Positions 8,547-18,181 of a stretch of DNA of 64,000 bases are shown piece by piece (the stretch's first letter is position 1; each line of letters starts with the position of its first letter). Made by a program: the position numbers and the translations under genes. The notes beneath the pieces were generated by a model. That model searched no databases, had not been told where the DNA came from, and worked only from the letters and a program-made list of their open reading frames with translations. The DNA is from CAWARU01 sp963805795 (GTDB taxonomy: Bacteria > Pseudomonadota > Gammaproteobacteria > UBA6186 > Azoamicaceae), in contig CAWDVG010000001.1 in NCBI GenBank assembly GCA_963805795.1, positions 1,302,001 to 1,366,000 on the forward strand, in the 5' to 3' direction.

Positions 8547-10715
8547 ATGGAAAACTTAAAGATGAAGACGATACTATCACTACCGATATCATTTTTTAGA
8601 ATGCTAGGAATTAGAATATTAGGCAAAAGCTCATTATTTTTATTTTGTTTCTTGTCAACTTGTTTATTCATATTTAATATCTGTGACGTCAGTGCAAATA
8701 CGACTACATCCACTGAACATTCCTCTGTAAAACTAACAGAATTAACCAGTGCAAATGCCATGCCAAAAGTAGCCAGCCCTAAAGATCTGGTTATTCCCAC
8801 GATACCCGAAGACATGCCTATACTTCGAGAACGCTTCCTACAGGCAGAAATCGCAAAAGAAAAAGGACAAACAGAACTCTATGCAAAATTAAAAAGTCAA
8901 CTTGTCCATTATCCTCTTTATCCCTATCTGCTCGCTTGTGAATATGAGCAGGATATTCAAAATGTATCCCTGAATGAATTTCAAAGTTTCATGGATCAGC
9001 ATTATGATTGCCCCCTAGCAGAGCAACTTCGAGGGCAATGGCTTAATTTTAAGGCAAAGGAAGAGGATTGGCCTGGTTTTTTAAAAGCCTATATCCCCAC
9101 AGAAGATGTGAGTCAACAATGTCAATTTCTTTGGGCAGAATATAATACTCGCCAAGACAAACGGGCTATACTCGAGCAAACACTACCTTTATGGCTTTCG
9201 GGTAAAGAACGTCCTAAAGCCTGTGAAGCCGTATTTAAAGAATTCGAAAAAAGTTCCATCATGGCAGGTCCCATTATATGGCAAAGAATAAAATTGGCCA
9301 TGCAACTGGGGAATATCAGACTCGCTCGTTATATGAAACAATTTGTTGGAAAAGAAGAGTGTGCCCTAGTCGAATTATGGATCACTGTTCATAATAATCC
9401 CTATTTAGTAACCCAAGAAAAATATTTCTTGGGGAAACATCCTGCTTTATTAGAAATCATGACTCAAGCAGTTTCAAAAATTGCCAATAGCAAACCGGAA
9501 TCCGCCTTAAAAATATGGCAACAAATTGGTCGCCAATATCCTTTTAAAGAAGAGCATTGGGGAATAGTGGTACGGGAAATCGCACTAGCTTTTGCCGTTC
9601 AAAAAAATCCTTTAGCAGAAAAATGGCTAAGTGAGGTTCCTGATGTCTATGCGAATCATGCCGTGCATGAGTGGCGTATGCGCATTGCTTTAGCTAAGGA
9701 AGATTGGAAAAATTTATTGCAGTGGACAGGTCGTTTACCTGACACTCTAAACAATAACGAAGGTTGGCAATATTGGCAAGCTCGCGCTTTAGAAAAATTG
9801 AATCGTCATTCAGAAAGCCAAAATTTACTTAATAAACTAGCGCAATCCAGAAGTTATTATGGCTTTTTAGCCAGTCAACAATTGCAAAAACCCTACTATT
9901 TCGCGCATCAGAAATTTTCTTTGGATGCCCATCACCTTTTAACAATTGCCAAGAAAAATGCCGTTCAAAGAGCCAAGGAATTGTATGCCTTGGGTAGAGA
10001 GTCCAAAGCTCGTTCAGAATGGATATATAGCACTCAGCGTATGAACGATAAAGAACGTCATGCTGCAGCCGCATTAGCCATACGTTGGGGTTTACCCAAC
10101 TGGTCTATCTTGGCACTTTCTAAAGCAAACAATAAAAATGATTTAGAGTTACGTTTTCCATTGGTATATCGCAATCCTATACTAGAAAATGCCAAGCAAC
10201 ATCAAATTGATCCCGCCTGGGTTTATGCCGTTACAAGACAAGAATCTGCCTTTGTCAATAATGCACGATCTTCTGCGGGTGCGCTGGGCTTGATGCAACT
10301 CATGCCGGGAACAGCTAAATTGGTCGCAAGAAAACATCAAATATCTTTGGGCAATCATTCAGCTATTCTAGAACCCCATACCAATATTCAATTGGGCACT
10401 CGATATCTAAAAATGATGTTAGATACTCATGAAAACCATCCTATTTTAGCAACAGCTGCCTATAATGCAGGTCCCGGTCGAGTGAAAAAATGGTTACCTA
10501 ATGCTGCCATGCCTGCCGATGCTTGGATAGAAACGATACCTTTTAAAGAGACCAGAGAATATGTGAAAAACGTATTCACTTATACCATTATTTATCAGCA
10601 ATTATTAGGGCATAAAATTAAACAACCAAAACCGCTACCGATCATTCCTGCAGGAGCACGGGATCGGGAGGAGTCTAATTTAAATTTAAGACAAGCGAAA
10701 CCAAGACAAACTTAA
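8547..10715 (+). CDS. slt: Soluble lytic murein transglycosylase (Slt70-like)
   Basis: The 722-residue protein has a hydrophobic N-terminal segment (about 20-48) consistent with export, a long superhelical alpha region rich in paired helices (about 90-520), and a C-terminal lysozyme-like SLT domain. The catalytic Glu is about residue 566 in AVTRQESAFVNNARS, followed by GALGLMQLMPGTA and AYNAGPGRVKKW. It cleaves the MurNAc-GlcNAc bond of peptidoglycan with formation of 1,6-anhydro ends, acting in the periplasm. The start lacks a strong ribosome-binding site; an ATG at 8562 is an alternative. Length slightly exceeds E. coli Slt70 because of the long N-terminus. Confidence 0.93.
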   Translation: MENLKMKTILSLPISFFRMLGIRILGKSSLFLFCFLSTCLFIFNICDVSANTTTSTEHSSVKLTELTSANAMPKVASPKDLVIPTIPEDMPILRERFLQAEIAKEKGQTELYAKLKSQLVHYPLYPYLLACEYEQDIQNVSLNEFQSFMDQHYDCPLAEQLRGQWLNFKAKEEDWPGFLKAYIPTEDVSQQCQFLWAEYNTRQDKRAILEQTLPLWLSGKERPKACEAVFKEFEKSSIMAGPIIWQRIKLAMQLGNIRLARYMKQFVGKEECALVELWITVHNNPYLVTQEKYFLGKHPALLEIMTQAVSKIANSKPESALKIWQQIGRQYPFKEEHWGIVVREIALAFAVQKNPLAEKWLSEVPDVYANHAVHEWRMRIALAKEDWKNLLQWTGRLPDTLNNNEGWQYWQARALEKLNRHSESQNLLNKLAQSRSYYGFLASQQLQKPYYFAHQKFSLDAHHLLTIAKKNAVQRAKELYALGRESKARSEWIYSTQRMNDKERHAAAALAIRWGLPNWSILALSKANNKNDLELRFPLVYRNPILENAKQHQIDPAWVYAVTRQESAFVNNARSSAGALGLMQLMPGTAKLVARKHQISLGNHSAILEPHTNIQLGTRYLKMMLDTHENHPILATAAYNAGPGRVKKWLPNAAMPADAWIETIPFKETREYVKNVFTYTIIYQQLLGHKIKQPKPLPIIPAGARDREESNLNLRQAKPRQT

Positions 10716-10750
10716 CAGAGGAATAGAACACTTAACGGAGTAATAGAACA

Positions 10751-11278
10751 TTGAATAGCGAAAATAGCAAAACCATAGCTCAGGATGAATCTGCCGCTCC
10801 TTTACTAATTAAGGCTCATTTTCGTTTTCGGACCCTAGAAGAAGCTCGATCAGTTGCTATTTTTCTAGCGGAAGCTTGTCCCCACCCCCGTATTGCTATT
10901 GTTGGCTTGAGTGAAGTCTTTATTAATGCCATTGAACATGGCAATTTAGGCATCAGTTCGGATGAAAAAACAGCATTACAACATAGCATGCAATGGGTTC
11001 CTGAAATCCAAAGACGTTTAACCCTACCAGAAAACATTCATAAGTATGTAGACGTCGAATTCATTCGGGGTGAAAATGAAATAGCGATTAAGATCACTGA
11101 TCAAGGAGAAGGATTTGATTGGCATAAATACAAGGCTTTTGAAATCAATGATAAACTCAGCACTCATGGCCGCGGACTTGCTATGACAAAAGATTTAGCT
11201 TTTACTAGACAGGAATATGCGGGGAAAGGGAATATTGTGACTTGTTACATTGCTCTTGAAAAATCAACAACAAAATAA
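10751..11278 (+). CDS. RsbW/SpoIIAB-like ATP-binding anti-sigma or regulatory kinase
   Basis: The 175-residue protein begins with TTG, supported by GGAG 10 bases upstream. It is a single HATPase_c_2 (GHKL) domain: N-box EVFINAIEHGNLG (about 56-68), G1 DQGEGFDW and G2 HGRGLAMTK. There is no dimerisation/phospho-acceptor domain, so it is not a classical histidine kinase. Proteins of this type bind a sigma factor or phosphorylate a STAS-domain partner on Ser. A STAS protein is encoded far away at 48743-49048, which could be its partner, though the link is only by family logic. It lies 35 bases after slt and may be co-transcribed with it. Confidence 0.85.
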   Translation: MNSENSKTIAQDESAAPLLIKAHFRFRTLEEARSVAIFLAEACPHPRIAIVGLSEVFINAIEHGNLGISSDEKTALQHSMQWVPEIQRRLTLPENIHKYVDVEFIRGENEIAIKITDQGEGFDWHKYKAFEINDKLSTHGRGLAMTKDLAFTRQEYAGKGNIVTCYIALEKSTTK

Positions 11279-11280
11279 AA

Positions 11281-11377
11281 TATACCCTTTTAAATTGCAA
11301 GGATACGATGCTTAGTTGATTGTAGAAGACTACATTTAAATTTGTCTTTGTTTGCATCTTGAGGTGTAATGGGTATA
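11281..11377 (+). repeat. Dispersed ~95-bp repeat, copy 2
   Basis: The segment resembles 733-826 and begins TATACCC and ends GGGTATA, so its termini are short inverted repeats. It fills the gap between two convergent genes and, like copy 1, lies at the 3' end of an ankyrin gene on the minus strand. Confidence 0.7.
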
Positions 11378-11413
11378 GATGCTGTTTTTTTTATCAATTT
11401 TCAAAAAAATTGA

Positions 11414-13723
11414 CTATTTCGGCTTAACACCAGATGCTGGGCTAGAACCTAAGCTGTGATCCCTATCTATTTTTCCGGCAAACTCAGCCAAAAAAGATTT
11501 TTCCATTTCAAAACGCTGAGTTGTAAACGCTTTTTCTGACAGCATGATTGCGCGATAAACTCGATCAGGGATATGACCTTTTAACAGATTTTGACATTCT
11601 TCTGCTGCGTATTTACGATCTTGCTCTAAAAATAAGGTAAACCAATAGGATGAAAGTGTTAAAGCCAGTTGAACGGCCTCTGCTTGGCCTTTGATATGGT
11701 TTAAGGTATTCAATTCCTTGTAAATAGTCATAAAAATGATTGCCCAAATTAAAGTTTCACTGGATTTCCAGGTACAATTACCTACAGTTTGTTCATCTCT
11801 TTTAATTTTCTGCATATCAGCCAATTGACATTTCGCTCGAAATTCCCCCATTAAATAATGATCATCCAAAGGCTCTACCTGACTATTTTGAAACTTGGGC
11901 ATCAGCTCACGCAATTTATCTATTCTGCCCACTTGACTAATCGTAAAACCGCCGGTCCCATCTGGATATTTTACAGTAGCACCGCAGTTTACCCTAACAC
12001 ATAAATCATCGTAAAATAGATAAGTCATAGCATGATCGCCTCTGCTTTTTGTGCTTGTTATAACGGGAAGAACGGTTATTTGCTTGGTATCAAAATTTTG
12101 TTGAATTTCCTTATTGCTGGGAATTTGCCCTATGTTACTCAATGCAATTTGAACTAGGGAAGACAAATTATTTCCACCTTCACTCTCCAAATAATTCGCA
12201 CCGTCAGTTTTATATACCGCGTTTATAATTTGGTTTAATTTTTGTCCGATCTCATCAGATTCTAAAAAATGCATATAAGATTTGATTAATTCCTGTCCTG
12301 TAATGCCCTGAGTCAATTGTTCCAAATTAATGCTATATCCAAACATATTCATATATTCTTCTGATCTTTTTAAAACTTCATCATTAGCAACAGCTTGTTT
12401 TAAATCTTTTAGATAAAGCTTTTTTTGATCAACCCGATGTGCATTTAGAACCAAAATCCTTAATTGAAGCCAAAGTTTCTGAATGGTTGGGTTATTTAAG
12501 CGAGGCAAATCTTCCAAGCGAATAAATTTGGTTAGGTATCCTAAAAGAGATTGTTCCCCAATATATTTTCTTTTCAAATCAATGCCGGGTTGATTCAATA
12601 AGATAGCCATGATCTCTGCAAGAGGTCCATGAATAGAAAAGCTACAATTGTAATCTGAAGCGAATTCTTTTCTTAACGATGTTAAAACCATATCGATGGG
12701 ACAGGTATAAGTATCTGTGGGCAAATTAACATCGGCACCTGCTGAAGCCAATAATTCACATAATCGAGGATGTTTTAAAGAAATGGCTTGGCCCAACAAT
12801 GTAGAACCGTGTATAGAACGATTTAATATTTCATATAGATTTTTACTATCTACTGCTTCTTTACGATCTTTAATATCCTTATCATAAGACGTATTATGCA
12901 TTTGATTCAATTTTTGCAAATAGAATAAAGCCATATCGGTATTTTGATAATGTCCTGGCCTAATACTTAAATCTAAAACTGTAAAATTTGGAAATTTATC
13001 ATTCGTGAGTTTAATTGGCAACAAAATATCTGAACCCTCTTCAATCAATAATTCTGCTATTTTTTTATTCTGTATGATCGTTGCAAAATGTATGGGTGAA
13101 AGACCATTTGCATCATGTTGATCAAGATTTAGCTTTTTAATTCTTTTTCCTTCTCGAATTATTTTTTGAACCATTTCATCATCATTCATAATATTACCAG
13201 TGATCAAAAAATAATTGACACCCTCAGGTGTTATATCATTTGGCAGTTTTGCTCCGGCTTTAATCAGTTCATAGGCGACCTGCAATTGTCGATAGATTAA
13301 GGCATTTTTCAAGAGTGCATGACCCCGCTCTGTAATAGCAATCTCTGTTAATTTTTTAGATCCCATGTGTTTAAATAGGGTTAGTGCTTTAATTTCGTCA
13401 ATCTTAGTCTTCTTTTCATCTTCTGCTTCAGTCAGTTCAAGTACCTGCCCATAGGGATTTTCAATACAAAGCTCTAAAACCGTCACACCTTGCCTTATTA
13501 AGGTGTCTTTTATTGGAAGAGAAAGATTTGCCTTAGATTCTAATAATATCTTTAAGAATACGTCATTATCTTGCATAGCAGCAAGATGCAAAAGTGTAAA
13601 CCCATGCTCATTGTATTGATCAATATCAAAACCGGGTATTTTTTTAAAAATATTCAATGCATCCAAAAATTCTTTTGGCTTATTATCGTTCATTAAAGCA
13701 ATCAATTTTTCGTGCACATGCAT
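11414..13723 (-). CDS. Ankyrin-repeat protein with possible C-terminal CE-clan-like cysteine protease region
   Basis: Ankyrin repeats occupy roughly residues 1-350 (GFTLLHLAAMQDNDVFLKIL, LSPIHFATIIQNKKIAELL, STLLGQAISLKHPRLCELL). An ATG at 13723 is preferred over the TTG at 13735; neither has a strong ribosome-binding site. After a helical middle part comes a distinct C-terminal region. There, GDHAMTYLFYDD (His about 564) is followed after about 15 residues by Asn (RVNCG) and then, 86 residues after the His, by DEQTVGNCTW (Cys about 650) with a Gln five residues earlier. His...Asn/Asp...Gln-x(4-5)-Cys is the order of the CE clan (Ulp1/SENP, YopJ, SseL, ChlaDub). The spacing is longer than usual, so this is a hypothesis. 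Such a fusion would fit a translocated effector acting on host ubiquitin-like proteins. The ankyrin call is firm, the protease call weak. Confidence 0.8.
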   Translation of the reverse strand: MHVHEKLIALMNDNKPKEFLDALNIFKKIPGFDIDQYNEHGFTLLHLAAMQDNDVFLKILLESKANLSLPIKDTLIRQGVTVLELCIENPYGQVLELTEAEDEKKTKIDEIKALTLFKHMGSKKLTEIAITERGHALLKNALIYRQLQVAYELIKAGAKLPNDITPEGVNYFLITGNIMNDDEMVQKIIREGKRIKKLNLDQHDANGLSPIHFATIIQNKKIAELLIEEGSDILLPIKLTNDKFPNFTVLDLSIRPGHYQNTDMALFYLQKLNQMHNTSYDKDIKDRKEAVDSKNLYEILNRSIHGSTLLGQAISLKHPRLCELLASAGADVNLPTDTYTCPIDMVLTSLRKEFASDYNCSFSIHGPLAEIMAILLNQPGIDLKRKYIGEQSLLGYLTKFIRLEDLPRLNNPTIQKLWLQLRILVLNAHRVDQKKLYLKDLKQAVANDEVLKRSEEYMNMFGYSINLEQLTQGITGQELIKSYMHFLESDEIGQKLNQIINAVYKTDGANYLESEGGNNLSSLVQIALSNIGQIPSNKEIQQNFDTKQITVLPVITSTKSRGDHAMTYLFYDDLCVRVNCGATVKYPDGTGGFTISQVGRIDKLRELMPKFQNSQVEPLDDHYLMGEFRAKCQLADMQKIKRDEQTVGNCTWKSSETLIWAIIFMTIYKELNTLNHIKGQAEAVQLALTLSSYWFTLFLEQDRKYAAEECQNLLKGHIPDRVYRAIMLSEKAFTTQRFEMEKSFLAEFAGKIDRDHSLGSSPASGVKPK

Positions 13724-14063
13724 ACTCAATACCAACCGTTAGACAATATATCAAATAAAATTATTCTACAAAATGTAATAATACCATAGTTACAATTATA
13801 ATTAAAATTCAGGTCATTTTCCTTGGATAAATACCCTATAACTCTAATCGAAATAATATTTCTGTATATTTACACAGTCATTATAAATTGTGTGAGGATT
13901 TAGTCAATTTTTAGTTTTTTTAGTTAAAATACTCAAAATGACATATTAGCATGATAGACAAGCATTTATTAATTATTTAACCAGTCGCACAATTATCCTA
14001 CAATTTTCAGCAAAACAACACTAAACTGTAGATATTACTTAAAAAATTTAAGGTTTATTTACC
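13724..14063. other. 340-base AT-rich divergent intergenic region
   Basis: The region separates the ankyrin gene and the divergent signalling operon and must hold both promoters. It is very AT-rich. I see no RNA gene, no convincing operator and no small frame with a ribosome-binding site. Confidence 0.5.
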
Positions 14064-17000
14064 ATGCTGAATGAAAACAATGAAATACCTAGAAACACTA
14101 ATACCTATAATGCTGCCCTCACCAGCAATATTGAAGACAAAACAATGTTCAGTAATGAAATTCTAGAAAGCTGTACTGAGTATGGTATTATCTCTCTGGA
14201 CCTAGATTTAAAGGTCATCACCTGGAATGAAGGAGCCCGTCGTCTTTTCCGTTACGATCCAAAAGAAGTCATTGGCAAATCTATCCTATCCATTCACGAT
14301 GCAGAGGATTTACGATCTCGAAAAATAGAAAATATTTTTAAAGAGGTTAAGCATGCTGGTATATGGAATGGTGAACTTAAATGTTTTCGCAAAGATGGAA
14401 ATCCGGTATATGTTTTCGACTCTATAACAATGAGAAAAAACACATTAGGCGAAGATCTGGGCTTCACCATTATTTCCCATAATCAGGAAGAATTAAATAA
14501 AAACTTACGCGCTATTAAAGATTCTGAAGAATATACCCGCAGTTTAATAGAATCAAATATTGATGTATTAGTGACTACCGATACTCTTGGCATTATCAAT
14601 GATGTTAATAAACAGATCTGTGAAATGACGGAACTATCGCGAGAAGAACTCATTGGATCGCCCTTTAAAAGCCATTTTACCGATTCAAAACGTGCTGAAG
14701 ATTTGATAAGAAAAGTTCTTTCTGCTAATCGAATAACCAATTACGAACTGATTACAAAATCTCGTAGTGATAAGTTGACTCCTGTTTCATTTAATGCAAC
14801 TACTTTTCGCACGACAGATGGACATTTAAAAGGGATATTTGCCACGGCTCGCAATATCACGGAACAGAAGCGCTTAGAAGATCAAAGTCATATGCAAAGT
14901 GATGCTTTGCTAGAAGCCACTAATTTTCTGAATGACGTCTTAAAAAGTTCCATCTCTTATTCAATTATTGCCTTAGATTTAGAAGGTAAAATTCTTATTT
15001 GGAATGAAGGTGCCAAACGAAATTATGGCTACAATCCTGAGGAGATGGTAGGCAAAAAAGCACTGCTCGATCTTCTCATTCCAAAGGATATTACATCAGG
15101 TCTAGCAAAAGAAATGTTCGATGAAACACTTAAAAATCGCAAGTATGACGGAGTGGTTGAACAATTAAGGAAAAATGGAGAACATTTTCCTGCACTGGTA
15201 ACCCTTACTATCCGCCAAGATTCAGAGGGGAAACCAGTCGGGTATGTTCTTATATCTAAAGATATCACTGTCCAAAAACAGCAAGAACAAGAACTACGGG
15301 AACAACTCAGTTATAGTCAAAGTCTCTTTGAATCTAGTATTGATGTGTTAATGGCAACTGATACCTTAGGGATTATTACCGATGTCAATAAGCAGATGTG
15401 TAATGTGACTGGATATAGTTCAGAAGAATTAATTGGTACAGAATTTAAGAAATATTTCACCAACTCAAAGCGTGCAGAAGACTGCATTCGTAAAGTATTA
15501 TCTGAAGAAAAAGTCATCAATTACGAGCTCACCATTAAGGCAAAAGATGGCAAGGAAACGGTTATTTCTTGTAATGCCACAACATTTAAGGGAACCGACC
15601 AAAATCTAAGGGGAGTTTTTGCCGTAGCGCGAGATATTACAGATCAAAAACGCTTAGAGGTTGAAAGTCTAGAACAAACCAGTAAATTGAAAGAAGCCAC
15701 TGGCTTTTTAAATAATGTCTTAGAAAGTTCTACAGCTTATTCTATTATTGCAGAAGACCTTCAAGGAAATATCTTAGCTTGGAATGAAGGTGCTAGGCTA
15801 AATTATGGTTATACGGCAGAAGAAATGGTTGGTAAGCAAAACACACGTATTTTACATGCACCCGAAGATATCAAGTCGGGTCGTTTACAGGCAGTATTGG
15901 ATGCAGCTCTAAAAACCGGTAAAGAAGAAGGGGTTTTAGAAAGTGTTAGAAAAAATGGTGAACGATTTACCGCTTCACTCGCCCTCACCTTGCGTAAAGA
16001 TAGCAATGGAAAACCTGTCGGATACTTATTAATCTCTAAAGATATTACCAATCAAAAAAGAGAAGAAGTATTAACTTCAAAGAATGTTGAACTAGAAGAA
16101 CAGAATCGCTTGGCACAAGAGGCCAATCGCTTAAAGAGTGAATTTTTGGCTAACATGTCGCATGAGCTTCGCAGCCCACTCAATGGGATTATTGGCTTTG
16201 CAGAATTAATGCATCTAGGGAAAGTAGGCCCTGTGTCTCCTGAACATAAGGAATATTTGGGGGATATTCTGTCGAGTTCTCGCCACTTATTGCAATTAAT
16301 TAATGATATATTAGATTTAGCCAAAGTAGAATCTGGTAAAATGGAATTTCATCCAGAAAAAGTGGACATTAGAATTGTCATTTCAGAAGTTTGCGATATA
16401 TTACGTACTATCATTGCCAAGAGAAAAATACAGCTCAACATCAACGTTGATCCGAATGTTGCCAATATCATTATTGATCCAGCAAAATTAAAGCAAATTC
16501 TATATAACTATATTTCTAACGCATTAAAATTCACTAAAGAGGATGGCATAGTCGATATTCGAGTTTTTCCAGAAGGAAATGACTATTTTCGTCTTGAAAT
16601 TGAAGACAATGGTATAGGCATTCGAGAAGAAGATATTCCTAAACTCTTTGCTGAGTTCCAACAATTAGATGCCAGTGCCAATAAAAAATACCAAGGAACG
16701 GGTCTAGGATTAGCTTTAACTCGACGCATTGCTGAAGCACAAGGTGGACAGGTTGGGGTAAAAAGCATATTGGATAAGGGCAGTACTTTCTTTATCATAT
16801 TACCAAAAGAGCCCCATAAAGTAGAACAACAAACAGCAGCAGTAACTAATATACAAAGCATAGACAAAGCACAAATTGTTAAGACTTCTGAGGAAGAAAC
16901 GAATCGAAATCTGTCTGCTTCCTCCCTATCCTCTAATGAAAGTCAACTCAGTACTATTCATTCAGAAGCTTTAGCCCCACTCATTAATGAATCAGCTACA

Positions 17001-17753
17001 ATTCTTGTTATTGAAGATGATCCAAAAGATAGTGCATTGATTACAAAAACATTAGTTGATTCTGGGTACGATGTTCAAGTTGCATTTAACGGCTCTGATG
17101 CTATTAAGATGAGTCAAGAAAAGAAATTTGATGTCATTACACTTGATTTATTACTACCAGATATGAATGGCTGGGACATACTTCGCAGCTATCGTTCAAA
17201 AGGGCCTAATTTAGAAACACCAACTATTGTAGTCACAGTTGTTGGTAGCAAAGCAGCAAGTTTTGGCTTTATCATTCAAAATTTTTTAATCAAACCTATT
17301 TCTGCTGAAGAATTAATATCCGCACTACAACAAACAGGGATTTACCCTAATCAAAATAAGACCATTTTGTTTGTGGATGATGACCCTCAAATGCTTCTTT
17401 TATGCCAACAGTTTTTGAAAGATTTTGGTGCAACTGTTTTGTGTGAAACTGTTCCGGAACAGGGCTTAATGACGGCGAAGCTTAAACACCCAGACGTCGT
17501 TGTTCTTGATCTTCTTATGCCGGATATCGATGGCTTAGAATTTTTACGGCTTTTTCGACTAACGGAAGTAGGTAATGAAACCCCTGTGATTATTTGCACC
17601 TCACAAGATATTAGTGATGTAGATAGAAGTCGAATAAAAGCCTCAGTTGAAGCGGTGATTCAAAAAGGGGGAAATTCAATGAGCAATCTCCTTCTTGAAG
17701 TTAAAAAAATCTGTCCCATTATTGAAAAAAAACCAATAGAGGGTAAATCATAA
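14064..17753 (+). CDS. Hybrid sensor histidine kinase with five PAS domains and two receivers
   Basis: The 1229-residue protein has five PAS domains in tandem (about 25-130, 145-260, 285-400, 410-525, 550-660). Types alternate: PAS1/3/5 share the WNEGA signature, PAS2/4 share TDTLGII-DVNKQ and SKRAED-IRKVLS. After a short coiled coil come HisKA (LANMSHELRSPLNGIIGFAE, His 700) and HATPase (NALKFT, DNGIGI, GTGLGLALTRR). Then follow two receiver domains with phospho-acceptor Asp about 1028 (LDLLLPDMNG) and 1149 (LDLLMPDIDG). There is no predicted membrane segment, so it is probably a cytosolic sensor; PAS ligands cannot be read. It heads an operon with a single receiver and a GGDEF-EAL protein, so the output is likely cyclic-di-GMP. 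Confidence 0.95.
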   Translation: MLNENNEIPRNTNTYNAALTSNIEDKTMFSNEILESCTEYGIISLDLDLKVITWNEGARRLFRYDPKEVIGKSILSIHDAEDLRSRKIENIFKEVKHAGIWNGELKCFRKDGNPVYVFDSITMRKNTLGEDLGFTIISHNQEELNKNLRAIKDSEEYTRSLIESNIDVLVTTDTLGIINDVNKQICEMTELSREELIGSPFKSHFTDSKRAEDLIRKVLSANRITNYELITKSRSDKLTPVSFNATTFRTTDGHLKGIFATARNITEQKRLEDQSHMQSDALLEATNFLNDVLKSSISYSIIALDLEGKILIWNEGAKRNYGYNPEEMVGKKALLDLLIPKDITSGLAKEMFDETLKNRKYDGVVEQLRKNGEHFPALVTLTIRQDSEGKPVGYVLISKDITVQKQQEQELREQLSYSQSLFESSIDVLMATDTLGIITDVNKQMCNVTGYSSEELIGTEFKKYFTNSKRAEDCIRKVLSEEKVINYELTIKAKDGKETVISCNATTFKGTDQNLRGVFAVARDITDQKRLEVESLEQTSKLKEATGFLNNVLESSTAYSIIAEDLQGNILAWNEGARLNYGYTAEEMVGKQNTRILHAPEDIKSGRLQAVLDAALKTGKEEGVLESVRKNGERFTASLALTLRKDSNGKPVGYLLISKDITNQKREEVLTSKNVELEEQNRLAQEANRLKSEFLANMSHELRSPLNGIIGFAELMHLGKVGPVSPEHKEYLGDILSSSRHLLQLINDILDLAKVESGKMEFHPEKVDIRIVISEVCDILRTIIAKRKIQLNINVDPNVANIIIDPAKLKQILYNYISNALKFTKEDGIVDIRVFPEGNDYFRLEIEDNGIGIREEDIPKLFAEFQQLDASANKKYQGTGLGLALTRRIAEAQGGQVGVKSILDKGSTFFIILPKEPHKVEQQTAAVTNIQSIDKAQIVKTSEEETNRNLSASSLSSNESQLSTIHSEALAPLINESATILVIEDDPKDSALITKTLVDSGYDVQVAFNGSDAIKMSQEKKFDVITLDLLLPDMNGWDILRSYRSKGPNLETPTIVVTVVGSKAASFGFIIQNFLIKPISAEELISALQQTGIYPNQNKTILFVDDDPQMLLLCQQFLKDFGATVLCETVPEQGLMTAKLKHPDVVVLDLLMPDIDGLEFLRLFRLTEVGNETPVIICTSQDISDVDRSRIKASVEAVIQKGGNSMSNLLLEVKKICPIIEKKPIEGKS

Positions 17754-17773
17754 AAAGCAGCTTAGGAAAAAAT

Positions 17774-18181
17774 ATGGCAGGAGAAAAAATATTAATTGTA
17801 GAAGATAATCCAACCAATCTTAAGTTGGCTAAACTTCTATTAACAATTGAAGGCTATGACATTCACAGTGCCGAAAATGCCAAGCAAGCTTTAGAGGTCT
17901 TAGCAACAATTCGCCCTCAATTAATTCTAATGGATTTACAATTACCTGGAAAAAATGGACTTGATCTGACACGTGAACTCAAAGCAGATCCAACATTCAA
18001 GGATATATTGATTGTTGCTCTAACAGCCTATGCTATGAAAGGAGATGAAGAAAAAGCAATTAACGCTGGTTGTGACGGTTTTATGACCAAACCCATTTCT
18101 GCAGCTCATTTTGCGAATGACATAACCCAATTTTTGCAAAAACAACAAAAAAACAGTTTCCAAGCTGGGCAACTGAAATGA
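17774..18181 (+). CDS. Single-domain response regulator (DivK-like)
   Basis: The 135-residue protein is one receiver domain without an output domain. It has the acidic pair EDN near residue 10, phospho-acceptor Asp about 54 in LMDLQLPG, Thr in VALTAYAM and the conserved Lys in FMTKPIS. The start has AGGA 6 bases upstream. Its stop overlaps the next start by the ATGA sequence, so translation is coupled. It probably receives phosphate from the upstream hybrid kinase and works through protein contacts, for example on the downstream GGDEF-EAL protein. Confidence 0.93.
   Translation: MAGEKILIVEDNPTNLKLAKLLLTIEGYDIHSAENAKQALEVLATIRPQLILMDLQLPGKNGLDLTRELKADPTFKDILIVALTAYAMKGDEEKAINAGCDGFMTKPISAAHFANDITQFLQKQQKNSFQAGQLK

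Noticed and set aside
14483..16051. Minus-strand frames within the hybrid kinase gene
   Set aside because: They recur at matching places of the duplicated PAS units and are antisense shadows.
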